Under the pieces are notes generated by a model. It searched no databases, was not told the origin of the DNA, and saw only the letters and a program-made list of their open reading frames with translations. A program made the position numbers and the translations under genes. Below, piece by piece: positions 1 through 10,716 of a stretch of DNA of 23,986 nt (its first letter is position 1; each line of letters starts with the position of its first letter). Location: NCBI GenBank assembly GCA_000969725.1, contig JXSR01S007612.1. One strand, given 5' to 3'. The DNA is from Ophiothrix spiculata. Taxonomy: Eukaryota; Echinodermata; Ophiuroidea; Amphilepidida; Ophiotrichidae.

Positions 1-662
1 AAATTTGCACACGCAAAAGGGATGCAAACTTTTTTTTTTTTTTTGATTTTTTACCATATATTTATATATGAAAATCGTTATCCCGCAGTCGTAAGCAACT
101 GTATCTCTGAGAATACCCCTTAAAATATATGTTTTCTTTACGGTTCTGAATCATTTGTATATGTTTGTAAACGTGTTTTTCTTTAGGGGTCAGTTTACAA
201 AAGTAAATTGAAGGAAATTCTCTATTCGGGATTTAAGACACAGACAATTAAAATGAAACATCAACTTTTTGCATGTAAGTTACTCTGATATAACCGGTAA
301 CCAGCCTCTTTTGACTATTAAGAATACATTTTTGCAAAATTGAACATTTATTTTCAAACTTGATTCAATAATATCAATTATAATTGAGTCTCCCTTATGG
401 AAAATAAATGTATAAATGTATAAAAACTATTTCCTGTGAAAAGTAAATGAAATTAATAGAACAGACCAAAAATCAAATATGTAATAAACGAATTTAAAAG
501 TAAACTAAATTATACAGTCCCCTTACACAAAATAGATTTGTAAATTGAATAACAGATGTCATAATAAAACAAATAAATACACTTGAATTTAATCCCAGGT
601 ACCAAGATTTCGGATTACTGATTTTAGTCATAAACATTATAAATGCATCTTCTTGTTTTTGT
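1..662. other. AT-rich unique sequence, no gene seen
   Basis: I see no coding frame, RNA gene or repeat copy here. There is a run of T residues near positions 31-44 and general AT-richness. It lies just before the first recognisable copy of the array's block A. It could be the decayed tail of a preceding unit, but I could not match it to the later units. Confidence 0.5.
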
Positions 663-1035
663 TTATGATTATTTTACATCGTTGTCGTTATGACAACCAA
701 GTATCTCCTCAAAAATCTCTCATTTCAGTTGGGTAGTTTATCTCATAATTTGCACGACTTTATTAAAAATATGTTCCATTGTCTATTTATCTTTTATTCA
801 GGTTGAATTGATGTTTTACAATGTTTACCTTAAAGATCATATCATGGTCTTTGTTGTTTTAATGTAAACATAACTTCTTCAATTATATATCAAATTGCAT
901 TATTATATCAACATTCTTTGCAGTAATTTATCCCCAACCAGCTTTGATCAAATCAATTAAATGAAATCTGCTCTAGGAAGAATGTGTTGTAATCAAATTT
1001 CTTTTGTGAGATACGGTACTCTAAGGCTATGTTAG
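663..1035 (+). repeat. Array block A, copy 1 (unit 1)
   Basis: This is a diverged copy of a roughly 370-bp block. It opens with ATGATTATTTTRCATC, continues through a segment like GTTGGGTRGTTTATCTCA, and ends with a segment like GGATGCGTTGTAATCAGATTTC. The same landmarks in the same order occur near 9287, 12870 and 22395, and in part near 5505. No reading frame is conserved between copies, so I treat it as non-coding, perhaps intronic, sequence of a duplicated locus. Confidence 0.75.
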
Positions 1036-1290
1036 TGTAACCTATAACCTCTTGAAACTATTTGGTAAAATGAACGTTGTACCGTAAAAGCTTAGAAAAC
1101 GGTGTAAATGAGGGAACATGCTTATTTGATGGCGTAAAAGTTTTCACAGATCAGTGTCAAGTTAACATTATATTGAGCATTTATTTTGCATCAATCTGTA
1201 CACAATACACTTAAATTAATTCGTCCTAATAATTAGAGGGCAAACATCTATTTGTTCCAAAATAAGAAGACATATTTGTTTTAAACTTAA

Positions 1291-1678
1291 GATCATCCTC
1301 AGGAGCGAGCATCACATTCATGATTTTCATGACATTTCTATTAGCGTCCATGTATTATTTTGTAGCTCTGTAGTTCATTGGATTGGATTCGAGTGTTTAT
1401 ACTATTTTAAAAGCAACATGCCGAGTTTTCCGGCTTGCTGCTTTTAATTATTCAAAAGCTTTGAAAATCACTGATTTAACCGGTGCTGATTTGAGAAACC
1501 TCCTACTTACTGCAACTATCATACACTGATTTTTGAAATTCGTGTATAGATTTTGATATTCGTTTAATAGGAAATCTTACTTACAATGGTTGTTTAGAAA
1601 TGCTTATTACTTCTCCATATTTGACCTAATACTTTGTACATTGTTAATTGAGTCACTTTGTAGCGTGTTTTAGTATTA
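1291..1678 (+). repeat. Array block B, copy 1 (unit 1)
   Basis: Block B is recognised by a CATCC(C/T)CAG landmark, then TTCATGAT..TATGACATTTCTAT, then ATTGGATTCG, then TATTCAAAAGGTCTGAAAATC, and finally a TAAATTGAGTTAATTTGTAGC-like end. This is the most diverged copy. It follows block A by about 0.6 kb, the same order as in units 3 and 4. No open frame is shared among the copies. Confidence 0.7.
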
Positions 1679-1841
1679 ATATTAACTCACAAAGGTCACA
1701 AAGGCATTCATTTATGATTTTCTTTTCAATATAGCATAAGAAAAAGTTATCCAAACAATAAATTGCATATGTTTTATAATTGAAAATGTTTGACAGTAGT
1801 GAAAAATAACTAAAATATTTCAAAAAAATATATTTGTAAAT

Positions 1842-2019
1842 TCATTTTCCACTTTTTTCAATGATACTCTTGCCAGCACGCATGGTTATCCAAGCTTGTA
1901 CGTTTGTACATTTTGTATGAGCTAATTGGAAGTTGGAACATACCTGGAGTTCATAATGGACTATTTCAGCATGTATTCCGCTCGGTAAACAAACAAACAA
2001 ATTAACAAACAATCAAACA
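1842..2019 (+). repeat. Repeat K, copy 1, with AAAC-rich tail
   Basis: This is a roughly 175-bp sequence containing CCAGCACGCATGGTTATCC, a TTGTACGTTTGTA segment, GAGCTAATTGGAAGTTGGAA and a closing AAACAAACAAACAAATTAACAAAC tract. Close copies lie at 3708 and 5128. The A-rich simple-repeat tail resembles that of a SINE. I see no tRNA A and B boxes, so the SINE reading is only a suggestion. Copies 1 and 3 are nearly identical and copy 2 is more diverged. Confidence 0.85.
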
Positions 2020-2224
2020 TGTCGCATAGATATTTATATATAATAAGACAAACATATATATCTTTTTCTTTAATTGTAACTGATTTTTCTAAAAGAGGAA
2101 ACATACTTTATCACTTGCTGAAAAAATAAAATCGACACTCCTTCTGGAATGCCATATTCTAAATTATATAACACCCTTATCTGCACGGAATCTTGCCAAA
2201 AGCATGATTTCAAGCGCAGAACTA

Positions 2225-2330
2225 ACTGTCAATTTCAATCAATGGCAATTGACATTGGCCCAGCTTTATTAATTCCATCTTCATGTGTGTCATACCGCCT
2301 ATACCACTTTCGTTTAGCTCACTAATAATA
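2225..2330 (+). repeat. Repeat D, copy 1
   Basis: This segment shares ATCAATATGGCAATCGACATTGGCCCA-like and GTCTCATACCGTCTAT-like landmarks with positions 4928-5030. It sits 0.2 kb after repeat K copy 1. The second D copy lies 0.1 kb before K copy 3, so K and D together suggest smaller tandem or segmental duplications inside unit 1. Confidence 0.6.
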
Positions 2331-2640
2331 GAACCCATAAAAAATCATTGAATTTGACCCATTAATTTTGTAAAATGGTACTGGTTTAAAAGTGACAACT
2401 ACCAAGGTCAATCAGATGAGTTTTGTAGAAACATTTCTTTCTCGTCGTTATATTCTCACAGAGGTACATATTTCTATCGAATTCGGAACAAAAACACATC
2501 CGATCTAAATTGCAAAAACTCTCTCTTAAGGAAAACCGTATTTTTTTTTAAATTAATTGATTTAATTTTTTTACTTAGCATACGCGTTACAAAATAAAGA
2601 GGTAAAATAAAAAACATTGAAGCATACATATTGAACAGAT

Positions 2641-2790
2641 TCATCAGGATTGGTAGTGAAATAATTGAAATAATTCATTGGCACTAATCCAGAATAATAA
2701 CGTACACGTAAGTGGACTTTTATTCTGGATTAGTACCAATGAATTCTTTCAATTACTGAAGCATACAATCTACCAAAAAATCCTGAGGAA
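2641..2790. repeat. Long hairpin (inverted repeat)
   Basis: The core arms are 2672-2697 and 2720-2745. They are 26 nt each with a single mismatch, around a 22-nt loop. Similarity continues outward on both sides, where TCAGGATT and GGTAG motifs recur in inverted orientation, giving arms of roughly 55-70 nt. The shape suggests a palindromic non-autonomous DNA element or a local inverted duplication. No target-site duplication was found. Confidence 0.85.
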
Positions 2791-2922
2791 GAAATTCAAA
2801 AGCAAAGTCTGGAAGCAAAGTCTAGTAATGAAGAGTTGAAGGAAAGATTTTTGAAGTTTGAATTTTCGGGCCAAAAAAAGTCCACACGTGAATGGATGAC
2901 AGGAGTTTTGGTAAAAAATTGA
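2743..2922 (+). pseudogene. Short protein-like open frame, no start codon
   Basis: The plus strand is open for 59 codons between an upstream TGA and the stop at 2920-2922. The translation is charged and helix-like, with the stretch KNPEEEIQKQSLEAKSSNEE followed by a Lys/Phe-rich part and a TREWMTG motif. It has no in-frame ATG near its start and overlaps the right arm of the hairpin. It may be an exon fragment or a relic of a transposon-encoded protein. I do not recognise the family, and chance is possible in such a short frame. Confidence 0.25.
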
Positions 2923-3707
2923 CTGAGGCAGGAAATAAGGGTAAAGTAAAAAACCATTCTGCATTATGTTAGACTACAAAGTGCATGGTTTGAAACTGAT
3001 TGAAATCTGTTCCGGCCATGGTAGACCAAATACTTTGACAAAGTATTTTCTGTTATTAATCCCAAACTATAGTCTATAAAAAATAAAAGTTTACCTTTAT
3101 GGTGTGACAACTTTTATTTTATTGGGAACACAAAATTGAAATTTGGGTAAAAGATTACAGTGCCACTTGTTTTCTAGATCTAAGTAAAATTTGCTATCGG
3201 GAATTTTGAAAATATGTTTTACTCTTTCAAATATATAAACAAATGTTGATTTTTTTTTTTTTAAGTTTGATATTCAAATTTTGTTCAAAAATTTTATTTT
3301 GAATGATTCAGGTTGGCTCTAATTTGATTTTTGATTAATTTGATATCGGTATTATGGTAATGGTAATGTCATAATTTTAATAATAAATAATAAAGTTCAT
3401 GTTAGTAGTAGTGTCATAATTGTAAATCGTAACTTTATGATACAACACTAGCATGTTAATGTGATATTATTAGAGGTTTCGTTATGATAAATGGTAAAAA
3501 GCCATTCGTCAAAATAAATATCATGCAATATTTGTATCCAATAATATGTTTTGTTAACACATTTTTAATTAAAATACTCGTGTGTTAATACAGCTCTTTT
3601 CAATTCGTATTCCAATTTGCTACATCGAGTAAAATTTGCAAAACGATTGCATAAATGTACACATATTCGTATATTGCACATTTATGTTTGGGAGTGACCA
3701 TCTTTCT
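2923..3707. other. AT-rich spacer with simple-sequence patches
   Basis: No gene is seen. There is a T-run near 3248-3263, repeated GTCATAATT-like words around 3367-3425 next to AATAATAAATAATAAAG, and otherwise unremarkable AT-rich sequence. It lies between the hairpin at 2.7 kb and repeat K copy 2. Confidence 0.5.
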
Positions 3708-3928
3708 CATTTTCCATATTCCAAAGGTACTCTGGCCAGCACGCATGGTTATCCTATAGCTTGTACGTTTGTATGAGCTAATTGGAAGTTGGAATAGAGC
3801 AGGAATTCTTCACGGACTATTTAAGCATGTGTTCCGCACGGACTAACCAAGGTAAACAAATAAACAAACAAATAAATAGACAATCAAGCACACGAGTGAT
3901 GAGTTTGGAGAACATCAATTGGTTTACC
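3708..3928 (+). repeat. Repeat K, copy 2
   Basis: This is a second, more diverged copy of repeat K. It keeps GGCCAGCACGCATGGTTATCC, CTTGTACGTTTGTATGAGC and the AAAC-rich tail. Unlike copy 1 it continues past the tail with a GTTTGGARAACATCAATTRG-like segment shared with copy 3. The duplicated sequence is therefore longer than a simple retroposon copy in at least these two cases. Confidence 0.8.
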
Positions 3929-3984
3929 GTAGATACTAATTTCGACAATAAAGACACATCTTAGATAAAGTGAAATATTGAATT

Positions 3985-4075
3985 GGATTACTTTGAAAGG
4001 ATTCTCCTAAGGCGGTTTCATCCAGCGCGCTGAGACATTTCAAACGCCATTTCTTTGATTGGCAGTCATAATTGT
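3985..4075 (+). repeat. Array block C core, copy 1 (unit 1)
   Basis: The core is recognised by GATTACTTTGAAAGG, TTTCATCCAGCGCGCTG and TTTCAAACGCCATTTC. The same sequence of words occurs at about 7520, 10920, 12640 and 20440. The upstream polypyrimidine-TTTAG tract of the other copies is not recognisable here. Confidence 0.65.
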
Positions 4076-4487
4076 CCCAGTATTTATTTAGAATACATTA
4101 GGCCTATATTTTAAATATTTATAAATGTTCTCCTGTATTTCATTTGTCTGATTAGCAATGGCTATTAATAATGCCAACCTAATATATTGACTTTGGCCAT
4201 GGGCTTAACATGATACTGAACAGAAATTGTAGCCGAATAACTGGAATGATTTTATTGGTTTCTGTACAAAACCGATACAAAAGTACAGGCTTAACGATGA
4301 AGGCATGTAAAATGTATGACAAACAAAAGATACAATATTTAAATAAATAAATGATTGATTTTGATTATGTCTAATTTGATTAAATAAGATGGCATAATTA
4401 GATCAAACAAAATTTGTTAAAAAGTTATTTTATAGACCTTAATTATACAACGTATTGATATCTAAGGCAAATATTAGCGTAAATCTA
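4076..4487. other. Spacer, partly homologous to other units
   Basis: No gene is seen. A segment near 4193-4225 (GGCCATGGGCTTAACATGA) weakly matches GACCATAGGATTAAAATGA at 7735 and GACCATTGCCTTAAGG at 18468. This supports the idea that it is the decayed C-to-G interval of the tandem unit. Confidence 0.4.
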
Positions 4488-4600
4488 TGGCGGAGTGCTT
4501 GAGTCCGGAAAACGTATATGAGCACTTTTCTCGTACCCATTACCAATGATTACGGACAATCAGTATTATAGGTGTGGCATGTTCACTGACATTTAATATC
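4488..4600 (+). repeat. Array block G, copy 1 (unit 1)
   Basis: This segment shares GGAGTGC..GAGTCCGGAAAACG and a downstream GTGGCATGTTCA word with unit 2 at about 7858-7925. It is too diverged to say more. Its value is positional, because it follows block C as in unit 2. Confidence 0.4.
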
Positions 4601-4927
4601 AGTGTGTTCTCATGGGTTTGGTCTCAGAATAATCACAAGTTTTCTTCAATAAAACTTGCTCAGGAATTCAACTTGTCTAATAATTAGTATGCTGCATAAA
4701 TGTTCTCATTTAGAAAACTATCTGTGAAAGTTCCAGGTACACGTTTTAAAAGAAAACCGTTCACCTTTTCCCCAAAACAGTCACAATTAGAGAAATACAC
4801 GCAGACTGTATGACCGTAATAAAGAGAGAAACGCTGAAAATAGATTTGGAAGTCCTTTTGAAACGCCAATTTCTGTACAAATCCTTGTCTACGTGGATTG
4901 AAATGCAGACAATGATTTTGTGTGTGG

Positions 4928-5030
4928 AACTGTCATTTTCTATCAATATGGCAATCGACATTGGCCCATCTTAATAATTCTAGGTTCACGTCAAATGTCT
5001 CATACCGTCTATGTGCCTGCATGTGCGACT
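4928..5030 (+). repeat. Repeat D, copy 2
   Basis: This is the second copy of the segment at 2225, with landmarks GGCAATCGACATTGGCCCA and GTCTCATACCGTCTATG. It lies about 100 bp before repeat K copy 3. The order here is D then K, while the first cluster shows K then D, so the two repeats were probably copied together in a K-D-K arrangement. Confidence 0.6.
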
Positions 5031-5127
5031 ATGATATGAGTGAAAGGTTTGAATTAAATGTAATATATTCATCAAATAAGTGCTTAGAGAAATATTGCAC
5101 ATTTTTCTCTTAACCTTCCCTTGTTTT

Positions 5128-5334
5128 CATTTTCCACTTTTTTCAAAGATACTCTGGCCAGCACGCATGGTTATCCAAGCTTGTACGTTTGTAAATTTTG
5201 TGTGAGCTAATTTGAAGTTGGAACATACCTGGAGTTCATAATGGACTATTTCAGCATGTATTCCGCTCGGTAAACAAACAAACAAATTAACAAACAATCA
5301 AACACATAGTTTTGGAAACATCAATTAGTTTACC
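5128..5334 (+). repeat. Repeat K, copy 3
   Basis: This copy is almost identical to copy 1 over about 175 bp, from the CATTTTCCACTTTTTTCA lead through the AAACAAACAAACAAATTAACAAAC tail. It then shares the TTTGGAAACATCAATTAG extension with copy 2. Near-identity to copy 1 across about 3.3 kb suggests a recent copying event or gene conversion. Confidence 0.85.
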
Positions 5335-5504
5335 TTTAATACTGATCATTTGCTGATCCTCTTGTGTGATATATGTCATAATATATTTTAAAATAAGATT
5401 TATATAAATATTTTTCTTGTAAATATACAAATAAAGACCACAATCTTGATATGTGTGTTATTTCAATGTAATATTAAAAGAAAAACAAAATCATCTTTTT
5501 TTTT

Positions 5505-5985
5505 TAATCCGATACAAAATCACATCAATTATATCACAATTCTTTGTAGTTATACAATATCATGATATATGTATCACCACCAAGCTCTAATTAAGTCAAT
5601 AACTATTTTGAATGCTCCAGGAAGGATGCGTTGTAATCAGATTTCTTTTTGATTAGATACTCTAAATAGCTAATGGTATATACTATCTCTATTTCAAGTC
5701 ATAAAAGTTATTGTATCATCCAATCTTCCAGTATGTTATATATATAGTCTTCATTTTACTTTGTATAAATCGATCTTTTCAAACTACCCGTTCTTTGGTC
5801 ACATTGCCGTTGTACTGAATATTCATCCAATCGCAAATAGACATGATAGAGTTGCAAATGATCCAATAAAATCTAGCGTGCAAAAATAAAATGTTTCAAA
5901 AATGTTGGCAGATTTTCATTGTACTATACTGGAATCGAGTTAATCTCAGTGTTAGTTAAAATCTATATTTCAGTTACGCAAATAA
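5505..5985 (+). repeat. Array block A, copy 2 (unit 2), partial
   Basis: Only the right half of block A is clear. It contains CTCTAATTAAGTCAATAAC, GGAAGGATGCGTTGTAATCAGATTTC and then the A' continuation (AAAATAAAATGTTTCAAAAATG, GCAGATTTTCATT). The left half is not recognisable. Its position marks the start of unit 2. Confidence 0.7.
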
Positions 5986-6061
5986 AATTAACTGTATGAT
6001 TTTAGCATTTCAAGTTGTTTTCAAATGTCAAATGCTGTTTTCAAGTTCATGCAGTTAATTT
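5985..6061. repeat. Imperfect inverted repeat
   Basis: AAATTAACTGTATGA at 5985-5999 pairs with TCATGCAGTTAATTT at 6047-6061, and the inner segments partly match in inverted sense. The span is about 77 bp. It may be a decayed small palindromic element. Confidence 0.5.
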
Positions 6062-6790
6062 TAATCGAAAATCATTGAAAAAAGTGTCTAAGTATACAAA
6101 TACTGTATATTTGCCGATGTAAAATAGTCTACTCAACTAGTTGTTCAGTTCACGCATTAAACGTAAATGATTAAAGTTTAAAATAACTTTTACTGTTCAA
6201 AACTTTGATCAACACTGTTTAACAGGTGAACTGGACAATTATTGTTCAAACTCTTGTGCTTTTTGCTGTAAGAGGCAGGAATAAATGTAACATCAGGATA
6301 TCTTTTGGAAACAGTGTAAATGTTGTAGTGAGGCTTAAAAAGACAGTGAAAAATGTAGTTTAGCAGGTAAAAGGAAAAAATAACAAACGATTTATTTAAC
6401 GTGATCTTAGATATACGCATATTTTTTGCCATTCTGTTCTGTTAACGTGTCTTTTAAGAACGTAAGATTGATTTTTCTGAAAAAAAGTGTGAAAATGCAT
6501 ATCAATGTTGCATTACTCTCTACTTTTATTAACTCAATTACAACGCAAAATATCAAATCAGCAAAGAGTTAATATTTGTTATATAAAATCTTTTTAAAAG
6601 GCCAACACTGGTGGTTAATATTATAAGAGGATGTTTGTCCCATGTACGAATAGACTCCGTCATCAATGACCGGATTTCTGGTCGTCTAGATTTAAGTATA
6701 TCATTGAAAGACCGTGATATTTTCCACGTCAATTGAAAAAATCAATGTATAATACTTGGAAAAAAGAAGTGGCTTTTAAACTTGGATCCC
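6062..6790. other. Spacer with no recognised feature
   Basis: No gene, element end or array block was recognised. The sequence is AT-rich, with short open frames that have no protein-like composition. It lies where unit 3 has the A-to-B interval. Confidence 0.45.
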
Positions 6791-7000
6791 GCTGATTACA
6801 TCAGTGATTTTCCAGCCTTTTGAATTATTAACATCAGACAGATGGAAAACTCAGCGTGTTGGTCATGTCATCAGCATCTCTGATCCCGAGCCCAACACAT
6901 GGAACTCCAGGTAACAGAAAATTATCATTTTTGATTATGGAAGTTAATAGACGTGTCGTTGGATCATGAATGGTATGATGGCTCCTAGGGATGAGTTTGA
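6791..7000 (-). repeat. Array block B, inverted copy (unit 2)
   Basis: Read on the minus strand, this segment carries CTAGGAGCCATCATACCATTCATG, then CCAACACGCTGAGTTTTCCATCTG, then AATAATTCAAAAGG and AAAATCACTG. The same words occur in the same order on the plus strand at 17.76-17.94 kb. The orientation is opposite to the other three B copies, which indicates a local inversion inside the array or insertion of an inverted copy. Confidence 0.8.
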
Positions 7001-7440
7001 GCTCAAAGCAAACGTCTCGCAAACTAATGCTTTGTACTCTAATAATTGAATGAAAGCAAGATAGCAATATAAAACAAAAGTCATAAATAATTGTAGTAAA
7101 TCATATTTGTATATCCTTAAAGTAGGATCTCAATTATCTCTTTTGCATGTCGATTTTGTTAAACCTGCAAATGTTAAGATATTAACAGGTAGAATGGTCC
7201 TAGAGGTGTTTTTGCACCTGCTTGTCCCGTTCTTTTTGCGGGTACTTTGCCTATTGATTATTTTATTTAGATCTCGTTTTGAATGTGCAATATTTTATAT
7301 TTTTATATGTAACATCTATAATTCTTATGTGCCAGTGATCAAGTGAAATAAATAAATAAATAACTAAAAATAAATACATTTAAGTAGTAAAATATAATGA
7401 TAATAAAATAATAAAGTAATTAAATTATATGTATTTGCTA
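7001..7440. other. Spacer with short hydrophobic frame and ATAAATA-rich tract
   Basis: A plus-strand frame runs from 7107 to 7346 (79 codons) with a strongly hydrophobic, Leu/Phe-rich translation. T-rich DNA gives such translations by chance. The AAATAAATAAATAAATAA tract near 7348-7370 is simple sequence. I do not call a gene. Confidence 0.4.
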
Positions 7441-7640
7441 TCCTCTGTTTAGATAATTAAACCTGTACTTTAGAATGTCTTTGAGCTATGAAAGACAAAT
7501 CTATTAATAAAATATTGAACTTAATTACTTTGAAAAGGTCTATAATCACTGTAAGTGGTTTCATCCAGCGGTCTGGTATATTTCGAACACCTTTTTCTTA
7601 ATTGGTATTTTATAAATGCCGCATAATTTTAAGGTATTTA
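7441..7640 (+). repeat. Array block C, copy 2 (unit 2)
   Basis: It begins with CTCTGTTTAGATAATTAAAC, a shortened form of the acceptor-like tract of other C copies. It continues with AATTACTTTGAAAAGGTCT, TTTCATCCAGCGGTCTGG and ATTGGTATTTTATAAATG. Unlike copies 3, 3' and 4', the long pyrimidine run before TTTAG is not kept. Confidence 0.7.
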
Positions 7641-7849
7641 TATAATGAGGCAAATACGCTCTATTATTGTAAATGCAGCCGATATGTATGGCCATTTTAA
7701 AACCAACATAAAGCCGTGTGATAAAACTCGATGTTGACCATAGGATTAAAATGACATCTGCAGAGATTGCGAGAGATAGAATTACTTATATTACTTTAAA
7801 CAAATAAATAAATCGTAGACGCTGATCCCTTGATTTGATACAATTTATA

Positions 7850-8085
7850 AATACGATAGGAGTGCCAGAGTCTGGAAAATGGACGTTTTGATACAACGTA
7901 TGGATTATGTTTGGCATGTTTGATAGGTGGTTAACTACGGAATCACTGGATATACATTGGTAGGTCAAATCTGCATCTCATTTACAAATATGTTGACTCG
8001 CAATACACTTTTATATATTTTCGACGATAAAGGGTCTAGCAGACGGAAACAGTGAAACAGTACAACTTTTGCTCTTAAACAGAGT
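7850..8085 (+). repeat. Array blocks G and E, copy 2 (unit 2)
   Basis: Block G is recognised by GGAGTGCCAGAGTCTGGAAAATGG (compare 4494). Block E is recognised by CAACTTTTGCTCTTAAAC at about 8061, compared with GAAACTTTGCTCTTAAAT at 11431 and GAAACTTTGCTCTTTAAC at 19435. In units 3 and 4 block E is followed by block F. Here no F sequence can be found after it. Confidence 0.5.
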
Positions 8086-9286
8086 ACTGAATTATTTTCA
8101 GATTATGCAAATTTGTTTTATGTCTTTTTCTAAAAATTATTTTTAAAAATGAGGATCCTTCTGGACGATTCGCCAAAAACCCTGAGGTATACACAATTTC
8201 AGAGGAAACGTACTTTCATGTTTATGAATCACATATTGAAACTCTTTTTTTTAAACTTCAAGTTCTCAAATTAAATAACGCTTATTCATAAAGAATCTAA
8301 TCAAATGCGTAATTTCAAGGAGAGAATTGTATATCAGTGCGACTGTGATTTAAAATCTTGGAATTAAACAAATTAATTATGTGAAACGATATATAGATTT
8401 AAAAAAAGTGGCAAGACGCAAGGTCAATTAGATGAATAAATGTAAAAATCTTCGTCTTATAAATTCTTATAAAATTTTTAAAATTACCTAGTCCGTTCTT
8501 TATATTATGCAACTATCTGGTTTGAAATTCAAATATTTATTGATTGTTTAGAACTACCAACTGTACATAGTGCATATATGATATGAAAATGTGAGTTATT
8601 TGGACACCAGCAAGTATAACATATAGATATACAATGAAAGGCTAAAAGAAAGGAGAAATGTAATTTTAACTTAAAAAAATAAAACACGCAAACTTCACTC
8701 GCTCGATAAAAAATAGTTCAAATATTATGCAAATGCATAACAATGCATTTTGTAAGCTTTTGTAAAACAATTTGCTAACACATACTAATTATATTCACTT
8801 GAGTCGATAAGTGAAGATAATCACCTCTTGAGAGTTTGCAATCCGAAACAGTTCTCATGTGTTTACACGAGCGAAAGCTAAAGCAAAAAGCCTTGGCTAC
8901 TTTACTTTCATAGAAGATAATAGACTATCGCTACTTTGATTGATATGGTTCTTTTATGCGGTAAAATTAATTTGATACTTCTTTTGTCAATTACAATTTG
9001 TAGGCTTTTGTAAACTCATTGTCTTTCAATGAAATAATTTATGAAGCTTTTGAACAGACCTAATGTGTTATTACTACTACTATAACTATACTACCTTTTC
9101 AAGAAAACACAAAGATGTAAAATAAAGAGGTACAGATGTAGTACAATGCAGTAAACATAATTCCATATTACAGAGCATGATTATATAGCTTTGTAAATGA
9201 CTTTATTTCTGGTAGCTAAATATATACCAAGAATTAGGGTCAATGTTATTTTTATAAATATTTCAAAATGTTCTTGTGACTTCGCT
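8086..9286. other. AT-rich interval where block F would be expected; nothing recognised
   Basis: About 1.2 kb without a recognisable gene or element. Scattered weak similarity to 2.1-2.4 kb exists (AGAGGAAACRTACTTT words and AAGGTCAAT.AGATGA), so part may be unit-1-like sequence. No F homology was found, which means F was lost or had not yet arrived in this unit. Confidence 0.4.
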
Positions 9287-9670
9287 TATGATTATTTTGC
9301 ATCATCATCGCCATGGTAACCAGATATCTCCTCAACCATCACCCATTTAGTTGGGTGGTTTATCTCAGAATTTATTCTAAAATAGATTGATATAAATGAC
9401 GTTGTTGAAAATACGGCTTCCATTACCAGAGATGTGTCTTCAAAATGATATTACATGCATTTACCATGCCAACTATATAAGATCATAATCATGTTCCTAG
9501 CTTCTTCAATTAGATACAAAACTGCATTATAGATATCATCATTCTTTTTGTAGTAATTTGTCAACAATAGGCTTTGACTAATTCAATTAAATATCATTTT
9601 GAATGCTTCAGGAAGGATCCGTTGTAATCAGATTTTTTAATTAGAAATGCTGACTCTAAATGGTATTATA
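9287..9670 (+). repeat. Array block A, copy 3 (unit 3)
   Basis: This copy is full length and close to copy 1. It has ATGATTATTTTGCATC, GTTGGGTGGTTTATCTCAG, CAATTAAATATCATTTTGAATG and GGATCCGTTGTAATCAG. Its continuation A' (CAAGGTTTCATAATGTTAAG, then AGATTTCCGTTAT) is at about 9898-10035 and matches 13262-13380. Confidence 0.8.
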
Positions 9671-9829
9671 TTTTTCCTTAATGCTTCTAAACAGTATTTA
9701 CATAGAAAGTCATAGCAAACATGTTTTTAGAAACGTTATGTTTAGAATATGGGTGGAGAGTATTTAAATATGGACCTCGAGAATCTAACATATAATGTTA
9801 AGCTTCATGTTTACAATGTGATAACAAAA

Positions 9830-9866
9830 TGTGTTTAGAAAAGTTTTTGCATAATTTCTAAACACA
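9830..9866. repeat. Perfect 12-bp hairpin
   Basis: TGTGTTTAGAAA (9830-9841) and TTTCTAAACACA (9855-9866) are exact reverse complements around a 13-nt loop. Pairing extends a few bases with one gap. There is no following T-run or other sign of function. It interrupts the A-to-A' interval and could be a tiny element or a cruciform-prone site. Confidence 0.7.
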
Positions 9867-10249
9867 CTTTTACAGTGAAGTTGATGGTGAACCATTTCAA
9901 GGTTTCATAATGTTAAGTTGCAAACATGAGAGGATAAAATTCAAATGGCAAGAATAAAAGGTTGCTAAACATGCTAAAGTAAGAAATGGTTTTAGAATGT
10001 CGACAGATTTCCGTTATAGGAAAAAGCAGGTACATGTCATCAACAGGACAAGCAGTTCTAAGTTCAAAGTCATACAAGTGTTTGTGAACGGTCCCTTATC
10101 ACTAGTCAGGCTTCTAGGGATGAGGACATGGAAATATGTCTTGTACGTTTTACTCATTTTTTCTTATAATATCTAATCTTCTGTCTGAAGAGTTCGTGCA
10201 TTAGCACATAATTGAAGAAAAAAAAATCGTAAAACCATACAGAGGGTAA

Positions 10250-10716
10250 AGTTAGATAAGATATATTGTACATTTGCTTTGTGCGTAATGTACTAAAAAT
10301 CATCCCCAGAAGCCATCATGATTCTTATTATATTTCTATTAGCCTTCATGTATTATTATATGTCATTGGATTGGATTCGGGAGTTGATACTATTATGAAG
10401 CCAACTCGCTGACTTTGCCATCTGTCTGGTCGTTAAAATTCAAAAGGTCTGAAAATCTTTGATGTAATTAGTGGGAACCAACATGAAAAGATCCTTGTAT
10501 TTTTTTTTAAGTATATCTCATTGATTTTATAAATTGGCGTAGAAAATGTCATGGTTATTTGTGGCCTAAAGGGTTCACAAACAATCTCTTGTAATATTAA
10601 CCATTGATATATGCCTATTTTAAGATTTGCTTTAAAATCACAACTCCACTGATTTGATCTGAGATTTTGTCAATTGTAAATTGAGTTAATTTGTAGCTTG
10701 TTATAGTTTTGTGTCG
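10250..10716 (+). repeat. Array block B, copy 3 (unit 3)
   Basis: This is the best pair with copy 4 at 17.73 kb. It contains CATCCCCAGAAGCCATCATG, GTTGATACTATTATGAAGCC, TTCAAAAGGTCTGAAAATC, TAATTAGTGGGA, TTGGCGTAGAAAATGTCA, ACAAACAATCTCTTGTAATATTAA and a GTAAATTGAGTTAATTTGTAGC end. The two copies align end to end apart from small insertions and deletions. Confidence 0.9.

Noticed and set aside
7107-7346. 79-codon plus-strand frame, hydrophobic
   Set aside because: The translation is Leu/Phe/Ile-rich as expected from T-rich DNA read in frame. There is no signal peptide pattern, splice context or conserved copy in other units.
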